Shown here piece after piece: positions 33,695-46,505 of a DNA stretch of 64,000 bases. Source of the stretch: Atkinsonella hypoxylon (taxonomy: Eukaryota > Ascomycota > Sordariomycetes > Hypocreales > Clavicipitaceae). The stretch spans positions 62,001 to 126,000 of the forward strand of contig JFHB01000003.1 of NCBI GenBank assembly GCA_000729835.1, written 5' to 3'. The notes beneath the pieces were generated by a model. It was not told where the DNA came from. It saw only the letters and a program-made list of their open reading frames with translations, and did no database searches. The first letter of the stretch is position 1, and each line of letters starts with the position of its first letter. A program made the translations under genes and the position numbers.

Positions 33695-36600
33695 CTATTG
33701 CTGTTTCCCTCCCCCGCCCTGTTGCCCCCCGAAAAAGAAGGTGTCAAAAGGGTTGATCTGCTGGCCTTCTGCGTAGTCATTATGCATGCCATCCCAGTGC
33801 ACACCGAATCCGAGGTCCATGTTTCCCTGGTCGACTCCGCTGAGACCGCCGCCGTTCGAGCTGGCTCCCAGATTGTGCAAAAATTCCATAGCGTGGGTAT
33901 CTGAATAGTCCATGGATTGTTGACCGAGTAGGGACCCGCCTGAACCGCCCTGAACCGCACCAGGGCGTGCCACAAATGGAGACGGAACGAGTGATGGATC
34001 GATCCGCGACCCTTCGTCCTGCTTCATTCTGTCGCTGGGGCTCGGTCCGCCGAGGGCTGATGCCTGGCCACTCGTAAAGGTATTCGTGTCGTGCGTCTTT
34101 CCTTTCACGAGAGGAGAAGAAGCTTGTCCTGTTGGCATCTCGCCTGTTTCTGAAAGCCCAGGAGGTGATAGGCCGTCTGACAAGGAGAGGTCGAATTGGA
34201 ACGACGCCTGCTCTGACGGACGGTAGCGATGGCGGAACGGGACTTTCATCCATGACGGCCCATCCGGAGTCGTGCAAGTCGTGGTTTCTCTTCTTTGTCG
34301 TCGGGCTTGTTGGGCTCGTACTCCAAATCCACCACTAGAGCTGACCATTTTTATGGTTGCCTTTGCTGTTCGGTCAAATGCGTCTCGACAGGTCTCGGCT
34401 GGCGGACACTTCTCAATCATGTCTGTAAAGACCGACTTTGCTGCCAAAACCGTAAAATCGACTTCCTCCATCGTCTATGGGGCGCGGTTAGACATGATTT
34501 GGGCAAAGAGGCGTGATGTGGGACTCCGATTGAACCTCACCAGACGACTTCTCACCAACGACGAATGCCAGATTGCGTACAAGTACGAGATGCCAGCCAT
34601 GAAAAGGTGATGAGTGGATAAGTAAGTATAGCTTACAAGCCCACTGAGATGCAGTTGTCGATAGATTCGCAAGATTTTCTGTCCAGCCTCTGCTACCTTG
34701 AGATATATTCGATCCTCATCTTCGCCGAGCTCTGCCGTAGAGGCCGATAGAGTGTTGACCTCGTCCGAAGGGTTGTATTCTCCCTGAAATATGGACGGCA
34801 CACTGAGATTCTGTCTGTATAGGAGAATGATCGCTTGCCAATAGTTCAATTCGAAGAATTCAGTGGAGAATGCGACTCCTGTGTCTTTCCGAGTTGGTGC
34901 GGTTGATTTCCATTGATATACTCTTCTCTCAACATCCATTCGCCATGAGCGAAATGAATCAAAGTCTTCAAGGAATGGGGACGACAGGTGTGAGCGCATC
35001 TCAGGATACATGTTGCTAGAGGCTCCTCTGTTTGCACGTGCGATCTGGGCCTGGTTATACTGAAGAACTTGCAATATCTCGGACTGGAGGAGGCGGAGGC
35101 GGAAATAGTGATGGGCAACATGCTTGTAACTCGGATGGTCATCGCCATCGGGTGGTTCTAGAAAGCCGTTTCGAGTGATAAATTCGTCATCCAGGAGGGA
35201 CGGTAGCTCAGTGGTTATGACCTCGTCGCTAACGGCAAACGGCCGTCCAACGCACGTGCTGACCAGCCGGTCGAATGCGTAAGTGCACCACCAGAGGCGG
35301 CGTCGTAGATCGCGGGTCCAGAGTCGTCGGCCGCTATCTTGAGCGCTCCGTTCTCTGCTTTCTGCCGCTTGTGCAGCATCGGGATCTGCACCGGGTTCTG
35401 GAGAAATGGCTTCAATGTCTGTGCCATCCTCTTGGTGGAGTCCTAGATCTACAGCCAACCTTACCGCCACTCCAGTGATATACCTGCAGGGGGGGTCAAG
35501 GAAAATATTGTCAGATCGTTTTTGTGGAGGAGATGGAAGATAAGGGAGGGTGACATGAGAATTACCATAGTCCAGGAGGAACGGGGCGCAATAGCGCAAA
35601 ATTAGCGAGCAACAATACCGCCCGGAGGACTTCCAGATAACCACCGCTCGTGCTTAGGCACTCTTCTAAATATGAAATGGCGCTGGCATGGTATTCTTCA
35701 GGATGGTACGCCGTCTTTGGCTGACTCGGTGACATTTTAGGGTTATACGAAGCTGAGGTCTTGCCTGGCTCATCGAGAATGACTCCCGATCCTATGGCAA
35801 AAACCATGTTGATCATGTAAAGTTCTCGAGCTGTAAGTGGTTTACCAGCATTATTGTAGGCTTTGTCGAACGTCTGCATGAATTCGACCCGATGAAGAAG
35901 AGGGATTTGTGGATTGGCATGCTCGAAGTAGAGTGTGGCAAGACGCAAGCCCTCTTCTTTTTCTGGGAATGGTGCTGGCTGAATTGTCGGTCTCGTATGA
36001 AGGCCAAAGAACGAGTCTCTCATTGAAGCACTGTTGCTCGGGTTGCGACTTGCCGAACCATCAGTACTCCCGATCTCTCCAGAGACGGAATGCTGCACTG
36101 CCGCGAAAACTACTCTTGCAAAGGACACGCCGGAAGCAGGGGTCGACAAAGGCGTTTTTGGAGAGCTGGAAAAATTGGCTAGGGCTGGTCTATAAGGGGC
36201 TCTGTTCACCTTGAGAGCCTCCAAAGCTTGGCGTTGCTTCGCATCGTGATGGCCCGGCGGCCCAGACTGGCTACTGTATCCGCTGTCTGTGGTTGATAGG
36301 GTGCTTGAGGCATCGGCTGAGGGGCGAGAGCATAATTGGAGGTTTTCAGCCGGCGGGAATGGTATGCTGTTGCTGGCAAGTGATTTCTCGAGCTGCTCTA
36401 CACGAGCCTCCAAGTAGAAGACATAGCTAATAATGCGTCAGTGGCAATGTCAAAGTCAAAGTCAATCCAAGGAATAAGACGATGGGAAGTCACATCTTCC
36501 GACAAAGGAGGGGAAACTTTGATTGTGACCAAAACAACAGCTTGCGTACCTTCGCGGGATTTCTTTCTTTGTGATGGGATCATAGCCCACGCAAGCAACG

Positions 36601-36956
36601 CCGACCTTGGCGCAACTGGCACAGCTGGGTAGTCTCTGGTCGCAACGGTTTTTGCGCAGCCTACAGCGATTGCAAGCGCTCACATTGCGAAAGTTGCTGC
36701 TTTGACCAGCTTTGCCGGGGGCATTGGCATTGGCACCTGATGATTGGTCTACGTCGCCGGCAGGCTGGTCGCTAGGGCTCGGACGACTGGTTCGATCAGG
36801 TGCGTCATCGTGAGAGCACAGTCGTTGCCTCTTGTGACCATTCAACGGCATTGCTGCAAGGCCGGGTCCGATGGCATGGCCTTGTACGGGCTGCGATGCC
36901 AAAATCGGGGCGACGGGAGTCGACAAGATATGGTCCAGTCGCAAAGTGTTGGACAT
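33695..36956 (-). CDS. Zn2Cys6 transcription factor with fungal_trans domain
   Basis: Four exons, 36956-36550, 36426-35566, 35483-34541 and 34474-33695, give 996 aa. Introns are 123, 82 and 66 bp. The binuclear zinc cluster lies near residues 89-118 (ACNRCRLRKNRCDQ ... CASCAKVGVAC), with Cys spacing 2-6-6-2-6. It is followed by the linker EIPRSYVFYLEARVEQLEKSL, which only forms when exons 1 and 2 are joined and should be a dimerising coiled coil. The middle homology region (fungal_trans) includes RLATLYFEHANPQIPLLHR, GVAVRLAVDLGLHQE and RRRLWWCTYAFDR. The C-terminal 260 residues are Gly/Gln/Ser-rich, as in activation domains. Target genes are unknown; nearby MFS and dehydrogenase genes are possible but unproven targets. 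Confidence 0.9.
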
Positions 36957-38532
36957 GCAGCCGTGGCGGAGGAGCTAGAATGCGAAGGCCAAAGCTGTGG
37001 TGGAGCGCTCTCGTCGAATGCTCTCGTCGAGAGTTGCTGGCTGTGGCAGGTGCATGGTGGGGGCACGCGGGGAACGAGGAGGGAGAGAGGAGGAAGGGGG
37101 GGAAAGAGGAGGGGTGGAAAGGGCACAGGAAAAACAGGAAAAAAAGAAGAAAAGAAAAGAGACTCTGGTATTACTACTCCATAAATTTACCAAAATAACC
37201 CATCAGGGGGTCCGGTTTCAGTCTGTCCTTTCATCGCTGCTTCTTAAAGCTTAGTCAGAATGACTATTTCGTCGCCATCTCATTGCACTAACTGTCTTCC
37301 CAGTCACCAAGCACCACTGCCGCGAGTTAGTACTAAATATTACATGACACTATTATTGCATCCCCGAGTACTTGGTGCCTATGGCAGATGCCAGCAACAT
37401 GGCATGGCAGCAGATTGGTACGCTCATGGTGACCAGATCCTCACGTTACCATTTGCATAAGTCATACCCGTTTTATAAATCCAGGGCCCTGCCACTCAAT
37501 CATCACCAAGCTCGGCGCGAGTCGCGGACAAGGTCTGCCTTGACAGAGTTCATGACAGAGACATCAAAAGGTTGTCACTGGACAAATTTCAAGAGAGCCC
37601 AAAATGATGTCACTGGTTGAAAGAAACTCATCATGAAGTGGCAAAAGACAATCATGGCCCAATGGCTTCCATTTCTCATGACCCCAATTCATACGCACTT
37701 CCTCATGTTTATACTGGAAGCATCCGTTTCCCCTTCCCAATTTGATGCACCCATCTATCGAAAGTCCGAGCCCAGTTGATTGGAAGCTGATTGCAAGGGC
37801 CACGCCCAACACTCGTCATCCAAGGAAAGGAACAAGAAAAGAAAAAGCCCAAAACTTAGATGAAATCATGACTCTGAATATTCACCGCCTTGTTTCTCTG
37901 CATTCTAGGAGGATATTCTGTCATTTTAATTCTAGAGTCGCGCGTGAAGAGAAGCAAATTGATCTGTCCGAAAGGCGGACCAAAGGTGCGTACTAAAAGC
38001 CAGTGAGCACCGTTGCCGGTGACCTGAGAAGGAGAATACGTCTCTAGCATACTAGAGGAAGAGAAAAAAAAGAAAGGTGAAAGGATGAATACGCCAACGA
38101 TGCGAAGTCAAGAAAGGAAGAGGCTCTGTGCCATTGTTCAAGGCTATTCTCTGCTCGACCACTCGTTTTTTCGCTCAGCTCGAGGCTCATCTTTGCAGTC
38201 TAAGGGCGCATTTTTGCGCGTGATCTCGGCTTTTTTTTTTGATTTTTTTTTTTTTTGATCCTGTAACGCCAGGCTGCAGTCATGCAGCGCCAAAAGCCAA
38301 AAGCCAAAAAAAAGAAAAAAAAAAGTGCAAGAAAAAGTGCAAGGGGTATAAGGTAGAATAGTGTCCGGGAAGAACGAAAAACTCCAATCAGGTCTTCGCT
38401 AATTAAACATTGTAGAGAGGGAACATAGTGGTGGTGAAAGGGTTAATTGAGAGTTGCGAAGCAGACTAAAGCCCAATTATCTATCATTGCCGTTCGGGAT
38501 ATCATGTTGATCGTGCCGTGTTTTCCGGGCTA
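36957..38532. other. 1.6 kb spacer between Zn2Cys6 and MFS genes
   Basis: It contains a purine-rich (GGA/GAA) leader just upstream of the Zn2Cys6 start (37070-37160) and T/A homopolymers near 38231-38257 and 38307-38324. It holds the Zn2Cys6 promoter and the MFS 3' UTR. No gene is supported. Confidence 0.5.
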
Positions 38533-40599
38533 TCAAGCTGTATCTTCGTCGTCATAATCGTCTAGTAAAGACTCATCAAAAAGTGATTCCACTTCTCTGG
38601 CGTCACCCAACTGTGGCCCTCCTTCGGAAATTTGTGAGCTGAGGTAGGCTCCGAAGATGGTAACAAGCCCGCTGAACCACCAAGCCAAGCCAGAATACCC
38701 GGTTCGAAGTCCGCAGGAATATAGAACGCCGGAAATAGTAGGTCCCAGAGCCCGGCACAGGCTAGCTGTGGATGCAGCAATGCCGTTGATAGTACCGAGA
38801 ACCTCCTTTGTGGGAGCCGAGTTCGCAAGCAAGATGGCGTTGTTGGGGTATGCCATCGTTGCGTATGTGCATTTCCAAACGACCAGGATGTAGATCGCTG
38901 GCATTCTGAGATTATGCGGAAGTAAGACGAGGTACGGGGTCACGAGATATAGGGCAAAGTACGTAAAAGCAAGCAGGCGAAATAATCGGAGAGATCCAAG
39001 ACGCTTCGTGACCGGTGTGACCAGTAAAAAGTTGGAGAAAAGTGAATATAAGCCCTGCACCGACATAATGACACCAATTGTCTTTGTGTCCAAGCCGAAA
39101 CCGTCGACAAACTTGAAAGGTAGCTCAATTCGATGACCGTCCTCTGTCTCTCCCATGCTCAGGAAGACAGGAAATAGTTGGTCAAATGTCATCGTATGGC
39201 TACATCAAATCTTGCGTAAGTAAAACGTGTCAGAGTGCGACCCGAGAGTGGATGTTGACTCACAATGCCAAAATGCCATAGGACATGATGTTCAGGACGA
39301 CAGGCTTGGTGAAAATGACCATCTTGGTCTTGCCCCTTGTCTGATTTGGGCCACTATCTGGTGCCGCTGAGGCACTGACGTGGCTTCTGGGCGCTAGTTT
39401 TGGGGAGTTTTCGCGACTTTGATACGCTGGCAGAGCCTCTTCCGTTTCCAACAAGGCGGCGCTGCCTATCCCGGTGTTGTAACCGCTCAATCGCTCGTGC
39501 GTCAGAAGGCTCTCTTTCTCGGCATTTCGTGCCCGGTTGCGACAGATGGGCACACTATAAACCAATCCCAGAAGACGATGCCCCATTTCGCGACCGACAT
39601 CGCGCTGTTGCTTCTTGATCGCATGAGTCTCCTCGAGGAATAGATATCCAACCATAACGCCGAAAAGAACAGTGACGGCACTGAAGAGGTTAGGCAGAAG
39701 GTACGGATAACGGTCCCAGATGGTGCCACGAGGGAACAACTCTGGATAACTGATGCAAGGTCGTGCCAGAGCACCGCCAATGATAGGACCAATGATAGAT
39801 CTAGAGCATGTCAGCTAATAGGAAAACGCCCGGGGGTACAGCAAGGTATCAAGGCTGTAATTAGTTACCCAATACACCAAACCATAGGCATGATCGTATA
39901 TGCACGAGCTGCACCAAGCTGTCAGTGCTCGATATCATGACCGTTTCCTGACGTGACTGGTTTCAGAAGAGACTTACGCTGTTGTTCTTTCACTGTCACT
40001 AGTTCTGCCACGGTGGTTTGCAAGACGCCGATGTTACTAACGTCCCTGACTTAGAATCCTTCGGACAGGGAGACATGGCGCTTTGGGCAATGACAGAATA
40101 ATGCACCTACCCATTCAGAAGTCCGCCAAGAGCCCGAGCAAACAGAGCCACGGGCAAGCTGGAGGCAAAGCCAAACACTAGAACGCTAATGACAGTGCCG
40201 ATGAGGCCAAACAGAAGGGCAGGCTTGCGCCCTATCTTGTCACTCAACCTTCCCCACAAGACACCGGTAGCAAACTCGGCCAAGGTGAAAGCGGATGTAA
40301 CCATGCCGGCAAAGACCGATATCTGGCTGTCGTCATCTGTGACATGAAAGTCCTTGATCATGTAATAGATATAAGGGAAGATTGACATGAATGCGATGGG
40401 CTCGCATATTCTGCAGCACGCTGTACAGATAGATATGTCAGCTCAAATTTATGAGTGAGTTCAGTGTAAACGAGAAGCGCGAAAACGCCACGAGTCTTTT
40501 CGTACCCAAAACAAACATTTGTCTGACGGGAAAGGGTGGTAGTGATCGAGCGCCATGTTTTCCATGACGAGCAGGTTTGTTGGATGGGTAACTCCCCAT
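38533..40599 (-). CDS. Major facilitator superfamily transporter (TetA/DHA1-like)
   Basis: Six exons, 40599-40506, 40420-40111, 40036-39978, 39908-39869, 39800-39264 and 39199-38533, give 568 aa. Exons 3 and 4 are only 59 and 40 nt, so reading the gene needs five small introns (64-85 bp). All joins are in phase and restore continuous transmembrane sequence, for example RICEPIAFMSIFPYIYYM, GLLNGNIGVLQTTVAEL and IMPMVWCIGSIIGPIIGG. The loop-2 motif is GRLSDKIGRKP, typical of MFS drug/H+ antiporter-like carriers. A long polar loop of about 110 residues splits the N- and C-terminal bundles, and the tail is acidic (DESLLDDYDDED). The family resembles fungal ZIFL/YCR023C-type permeases. The transported substrate cannot be told. 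Confidence 0.88.
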
Positions 40600-41368
40600 G
40601 ATCTGTGTTGATTCTGATGGTGAATTGGGAAAGACAGAAAAAGGGAAAGCGTGCCAACTGCTCGTGGATGCCGCGCTGCTATGTGAGAGACTCGGGTCGA
40701 GAGATGTCGTCGTTAGAGGAATACAGATCCTGGATGTCGGTTACTTTTGATGCGAGAGTTTGAGTGGCAGGCTATACAGCCAGACGTGTAGAGGAGCAGC
40801 AGCTCAACCCTTTTTTTTTTTTTTTTTTTTCTCTTATTCTCTCTTTTTCAATACAAAGCTTAATTTTTTTTAAGCAAAAAAAAGTATTTTAGAATAGATA
40901 CTTTGCGACACCGATGAGGGAAAGAAAGAATAAGCTTTATGGGAGAGCGGGAGTGGATGTACATATAAGAACACCAAGCCGGCTTCTGTTAAACATGAAA
41001 TCCGAGAGGCAAAAAAACAAGTCATGGTGCAAGCGCAAGCTCCCGCTCTCTCCGGGACGTCAAGCGAATAAGGTCCATCTCGGTACCCATCAGGTTGGGC
41101 GAAGTTGGACACCAGATAGAAACGGGAGCAAACTCTGAGGCTTTGGTCTAACCTCCTATTGTTGTCCGTTCTCAGCGGTGTCTCTTAAGCCAACACCGCT
41201 ATCCAGTACATACGTACCCAAGATACCGAACATGGCAATGCGGCGACATCCCTGTGGCCAATCCCAGATCAGGGGACACAGCATTGGGCCGTGGATGGGA
41301 GGCAAGGAATGGAAAAATGAAAAAAAATAAAATAAAATACACTGACTAGCCAGGCTTTGTGGCGCCAC

Positions 41369-41394
41369 GGGGAGGGGGAGGGGGAGGGGGAGGG
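41369..41394 (+). repeat. G-rich run with quadruplex potential
   Basis: Five G tracts separated by single A residues meet the usual G-quadruplex pattern of at least four runs of three or more G. It lies about 800 bp upstream of the MFS start. Confidence 0.7.
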
Positions 41395-44300
41395 CGTGGG
41401 CGTTCAGACGAAATCTTTTTGCGTCGTCGTCATCATCCATCATCGCATCAATCCTGAGAGGCAGGGGCTGACAGGGTCAAGCTGCGCCAGATGTGGAGGG
41501 CCATGGCGGTGACAAGGGAACCTAACCAGTCTTCGACGATAAAAGCACTTGGCCACCATTGCATATTAGTATGGCCGATTCCTTGGGATAATAACGTGTC
41601 CGTTTACAACTTTCCTTCATACTGTATTCCCACGATACGCCTCTCTGAATCCGTCTGGACAGAGCAGATCCTCTCATCAGCTGGTAGACGTGATACACAG
41701 TCGCGCGTCACTCGATCAATAGTTTTCACTTAAGACGTGACCGTGGCGTATTTTATGAAGCGTGTCCAACGACACAAATTTGAGTTTCTGCCGAAATCCG
41801 AAGCCATCGTAAAATGCATGGCAAGCCACGATAGTTGCGGAATTCTGGTAAGTTCACGCATGTAGATTGTATCTGGCCCTCCCCCCTCCCTCCCCTCCTC
41901 CAGGGGGGAGGGGGGAGTGTGCGTCATGCAGGGCATTTATTTTCTAAGAGGGGGGGAGAGCTGAAGCCCAGAGTCGCGGAGCTCATCGATATCGACAAAA
42001 TGTTGCTTTTCCCAATTTTTTCCCAAGTGTTTCATGGTACCTTCTGGGTATAGGCCAGCCGATAAGACCTCCGCGTCAAGGGTACAAGTGCATAACGGCC
42101 ACCTTTACCTCGTTTTCATGCTTTCTGTGTGATGGCTGTCAGGACCTTCTCACCAATAAGGAATTTTGCGATGGCCTGGTCCAGCCCAGCTTTCGCGACG
42201 TGTCCGGGTCCGACAGAGAATTACAATGTTGGCTGTCAACATCGCATAGTTTTAGAGTCTAAGCTGACCCAAAGCTGTAAATGGAAATGAGCGACTAGAT
42301 GACTTGTCTCCCAAGAGATGCTGCGCACGATTGGATGTACGTTTCGAGACCGCCGCGTTACCATCCACAATCGGCGCGCTTCTCACTGGTGCGTCATGTC
42401 CTTCACTTTTGTTGTCCTCGGTGCCATACTGCGCTAAGCATAGTAGCTTTAAGCCGAAGAGCTTTGTTCCGATTCGCAAAATCTTTGCAACGATATCCTT
42501 AGTCACCTTTGCCTGTGGCTCGGGTCCAGTGGAACCATCAGCTCACCGTCCTATTTGACAACAGCTGTGCACTATGTAGAAGCGTCATCTGAGAATGTTT
42601 CAAACAAACTCAGCGACGCTACATTCGGCTCACCTGAGCCCTGACGACATAGCCCTGCTTCTTCTCCTTGCCTCCTAATCTGGTTCCCCAATAGGGACGA
42701 TGAACTTAGGACTTTGTTCTGGTTGCAGACACGGTGAGGCCGTTATACTAGTATAGTAGACGATCGTTTCGTACAACCATCATGCTGATATGGCAAGTTT
42801 TGTCATACCTGAGACAAAGAGTCTCATTGAAATACTGTTTCCGAGTCCTGCCTACCCACCTCAAATGGGCAAATTGCGAGGCCCTGCTTTTCATATTGAA
42901 AGGTCCAGACCGCAGAGTGGTGTAGAGGGTTGGTCCGGTTGGAGGACCTAACAGTTGACAACTGAGGAACTCAGTACATAAGAAGTTTATTGGCACCTGA
43001 TATGTTCTAGGTTTCGCCCGGAACAGGAGGAAACGCCTGATAACACGCACAAGGCGTACAACATGTGGCTAGAGACATGCTGTGTGGGGGGTATTGGGGA
43101 AGAAAGCTTCCCCATCATACGGACCATCCGCACAGCCATTGCTTCTGCCTTTCTAGAAACCGAGTACGCTGGCACCTCAGCCGGCCAACCGGCTGGAGAC
43201 TTGATGGAATGATTGGGTTGCCTAACCATGAGAATTTCCCAGGATTCTGGCTTTTCGGCGCACATACACAAAATGAGGCTTGTTGTTGGCAGGGTTGCAT
43301 AACAGCTCATCGCTAGGTTGGATTATTAAGGAGAAGCTGTCAAACTTTGTAATTATTTTCCTTCATGACGACTCTGTTGTTCATGACAATTTGCACCAGG
43401 CATGCTTTGATGAGTGGCGGCGTCGGTCAGACAGACACATTGTCAATGTCCGGATTTCCCGAGCTGTCAAAAAAATTTTAAGGTCAATTAGAAGCAAGGA
43501 CCAAGAAACCGACTAGTTACCGAAGTCGCGGGTCCGGAACCGTTTCTACCTAGCTGACAAAGGGATGGAGAACATGAACTGAGTTTGGCCCATGTGGCGG
43601 ACATCTGGGGTTGCTCAATTCGGATGTACATGCACCAAACTGGATTCCTCGATGAAAAAGGTTACCTTCCGGCTTGGACATTGAGCGGTGACACCTTTCG
43701 AGCACGAGAAGACAGTTGGAGAGTGAGGAACTCACGGGTCACACTGTAGTCTGCAGAATTCTATTTCGGCGGGAAACCTCTTGGGGATTGGTCAACGCAC
43801 TCAGAGGATAGGAGGTTTTCTGAGAATAATTTTCACTCTCGGAGTGCGCCTCGTGCGCCTTCAATCCGTTGGAAAACCAGCCAGACCTGGAACAACTCGT
43901 GCCCGGAGTGGATGCCTGCTTCAGCGATCCATGCGCCGCTGATCCTAATCCTGGTCTGAAGAAGCTCCGGGACGTTGCGGAAGAGTGCCGGAATTACGGC
44001 CAGCTCCACCGGCCATGTATGAAAGAAATTAATAATTAGTCCGCATTCAGTAGGTCTGTGTGAAGCACAATGTGCATTCGGAGTCGAATAACGGGCATTG
44101 AGTGGTTCTGAATCATTCCTGTCTTAACCCTGATATGATTGACACGGAACTCGCTGCCAAGGCCTGACAGGCGCAGGCCAGAAGCAGATTTCTTGGCTCC
44201 TCACGAAACTTTTGAGTAGCCCGACATATTTCTGTTGTCGACCAGTTTTTAGGGGAGCGCGAAATCGCTAAAATGCAGCATATTCGATATAAACATTGTT

Positions 44301-46478
44301 GTTGTGCGCAGAAAGAGCTGTGCTGTTCTAGCCGACGGTTGAAGATACGATATTTGCAAGCATCTTATCCCCATGCGGAATCATGTAGTTCTGGAATCAT
44401 AGGGCATTCTTAAGCAGGCAGGGTCTCGTTAGCACAGGACCCTTTCCGACTGTAGTAAGCAATTGTAGAGATGCTGGCTTTAGCGACGTACTGACTGCAG
44501 TTGACCATTTGTGACTACCATTAACTCCCATGCAATTGGCTGACGTCCTAGCTGGTAACCAGTCTGGGGCGTTATGACTGTCAACCCTATAAACGGCCGC
44601 TATTGTTGGATCGGGATCGCTTGAATGAGCCTGCCGCGCGATCATCGTCAACATCCTATGGATAATAATGCCCACCGTTTTGGGGGGGCATCGCCCAGTT
44701 CAGTGAACACGACTCGTCCTCCCCTGCCCATCCACGCGGGCGTCAAAATACAGGAGTCGCCTGCTCCTCAACAGGCACAAGGGCTCCTGTAAATTGGCAT
44801 TTCCTTGCAATCGTCCTGAGCCTGCCTGGTTATCCATGTCGTCATCTGCACGATAAGATCCAATTGCTGGCTAAACGTCACAAACCACCTTCGGGGAGCC
44901 CTTCCTGTGTGCCGGAGTGGCGGAGCCCGGTACAGTTCCCCGGAGTTTCAGAAAGCTAGGCGCCTTTGAATATGTGTGGGTTTTTGATGAAGCGCCGGAA
45001 ATTTTTTAGTGGCTTCGAAAACCGTGTTGCGAAAATCCCAGCAGATTTTGGACAAACCTGTCTGCCACCTTGCGGGGCAACACAACTCGATGGAAGTCAG
45101 GGTATGAGACCCAACAGGCTGGGTTGATCTACAGCAGGAAGAGTTTGGGTGCGCTTTTTTTCTTTAACATTCCCTCCCGAGCCTACTGCACCGGCTTTGA
45201 CTAAAGTCCTAAATTCGGAGGTCAAGCGTACATCTATGCCGTTGAAAGTCCAGGATTTATGCCGTGTGCCGTGAAGAGCCCTCGCAAAGAAGCAAGTTTG
45301 GAATTTTAGGACATGGAAAGTAGAAGTGGAAAATTATCGTGACAATATTTACCAGATCAAGTTCATGTGAGATTAAGCTGCTCTCGACTCTTGCCAGATC
45401 AGGATTGTGGCACTGGCCGACCTTGCGCTTTCGAAGCTCCATGATTGGGTGCCGGACAGCTTCCCGTATCTTAACCTTTCCGAGTTCTTTTGGCTCCTGG
45501 GCCAGACCCCTAATAGTTCCGTGATGAAAGCCTTATTAATCCCGTGTCGTTTTCGAACAGGGCTGCGCTAGAATTTCCTGAGATCACGATCAGCTATCTC
45601 CCTGTACCTTTACACACAAGCGCACTGATGAATACCCCCCACCCATCGTGCCATCTTACCTTACGGACTCTGGCGTAGTACCACAGCATGACAAGATCGA
45701 CAGCTTGTATTATAAGATGAAAACTAGAAAGATTAGAATTAGGATACAAGCTGCCGACCTGAGACACACTACGCGACGTGCCCGCTCAGCGCTACAATCA
45801 TGGTGTTGAACAAGATCAAATGATGTGTCAACCCGCCACGTAGTGGTGTCCGATATTAGACCCGTTTTCCTCATTCAGGAAGGAGAGGTACGCTGACGCT
45901 GACCGGCGCCGTGCATAGCTCCTTCCCGAGTAAGCACGACGAGCCAACGAGCCACCATCAAATACGTGTTTGCGCATGCATTCGGAAGTCAAGTATCCTA
46001 CTGTGGCGACCCTGGATTTGCTGGCTTTGCTAGCTCTTCTTTGTTGTTGATATGTGTCCGGATAGGTCCTCATCCAATATAGACATTTGCTCCGTTTCAA
46101 CCGAGGAGGCAATGTCTTACCACTCGTTCTCAAATTTTAACCTCGACGGAGTCTTTACGAAGTTCAGACATATGCAGTTTTGATCCTCGGGATTTTTACC
46201 TGATAAGAGAATCCATAACCAAGAGGATAGGAATCCCTGTCAGCCGCCTTCCGTTCTTCTGGCTTTTGGGGAACTAGAACTGCTGCATGTCTGGAGCTAA
46301 CGAGACGTTCCCCTAGTCGCCGCCTCAATGATCTACACCGTTCCCACGTAACAAGCTGCTCAGCTGCTGTATCACGCGGTCGACAAAAGAAGCGCACTTT
46401 CAACCCACATCCCACATCCCTCGATACTACGCTGCGTCCCCTTTTTCAGCTTAATTTGTCACAACGCAGAAGAATTAT

Positions 46479-46505
46479 TTGAGATGACAGACAATGTCAT
46501 CTCAA
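46479..46505. repeat. Perfect inverted repeat, 11-bp arms
   Basis: The arm TTGAGATGACA is followed by a 5 nt loop and its exact reverse complement. It lies in the gene-free block with no recognised gene beside it, so a transcription terminator or small RNA cannot be argued. Confidence 0.85.

Noticed and set aside
42748..43050. 100-codon minus-strand open frame
   Set aside because: Its composition is not protein-like and the plus strand reads better; neither is convincing.
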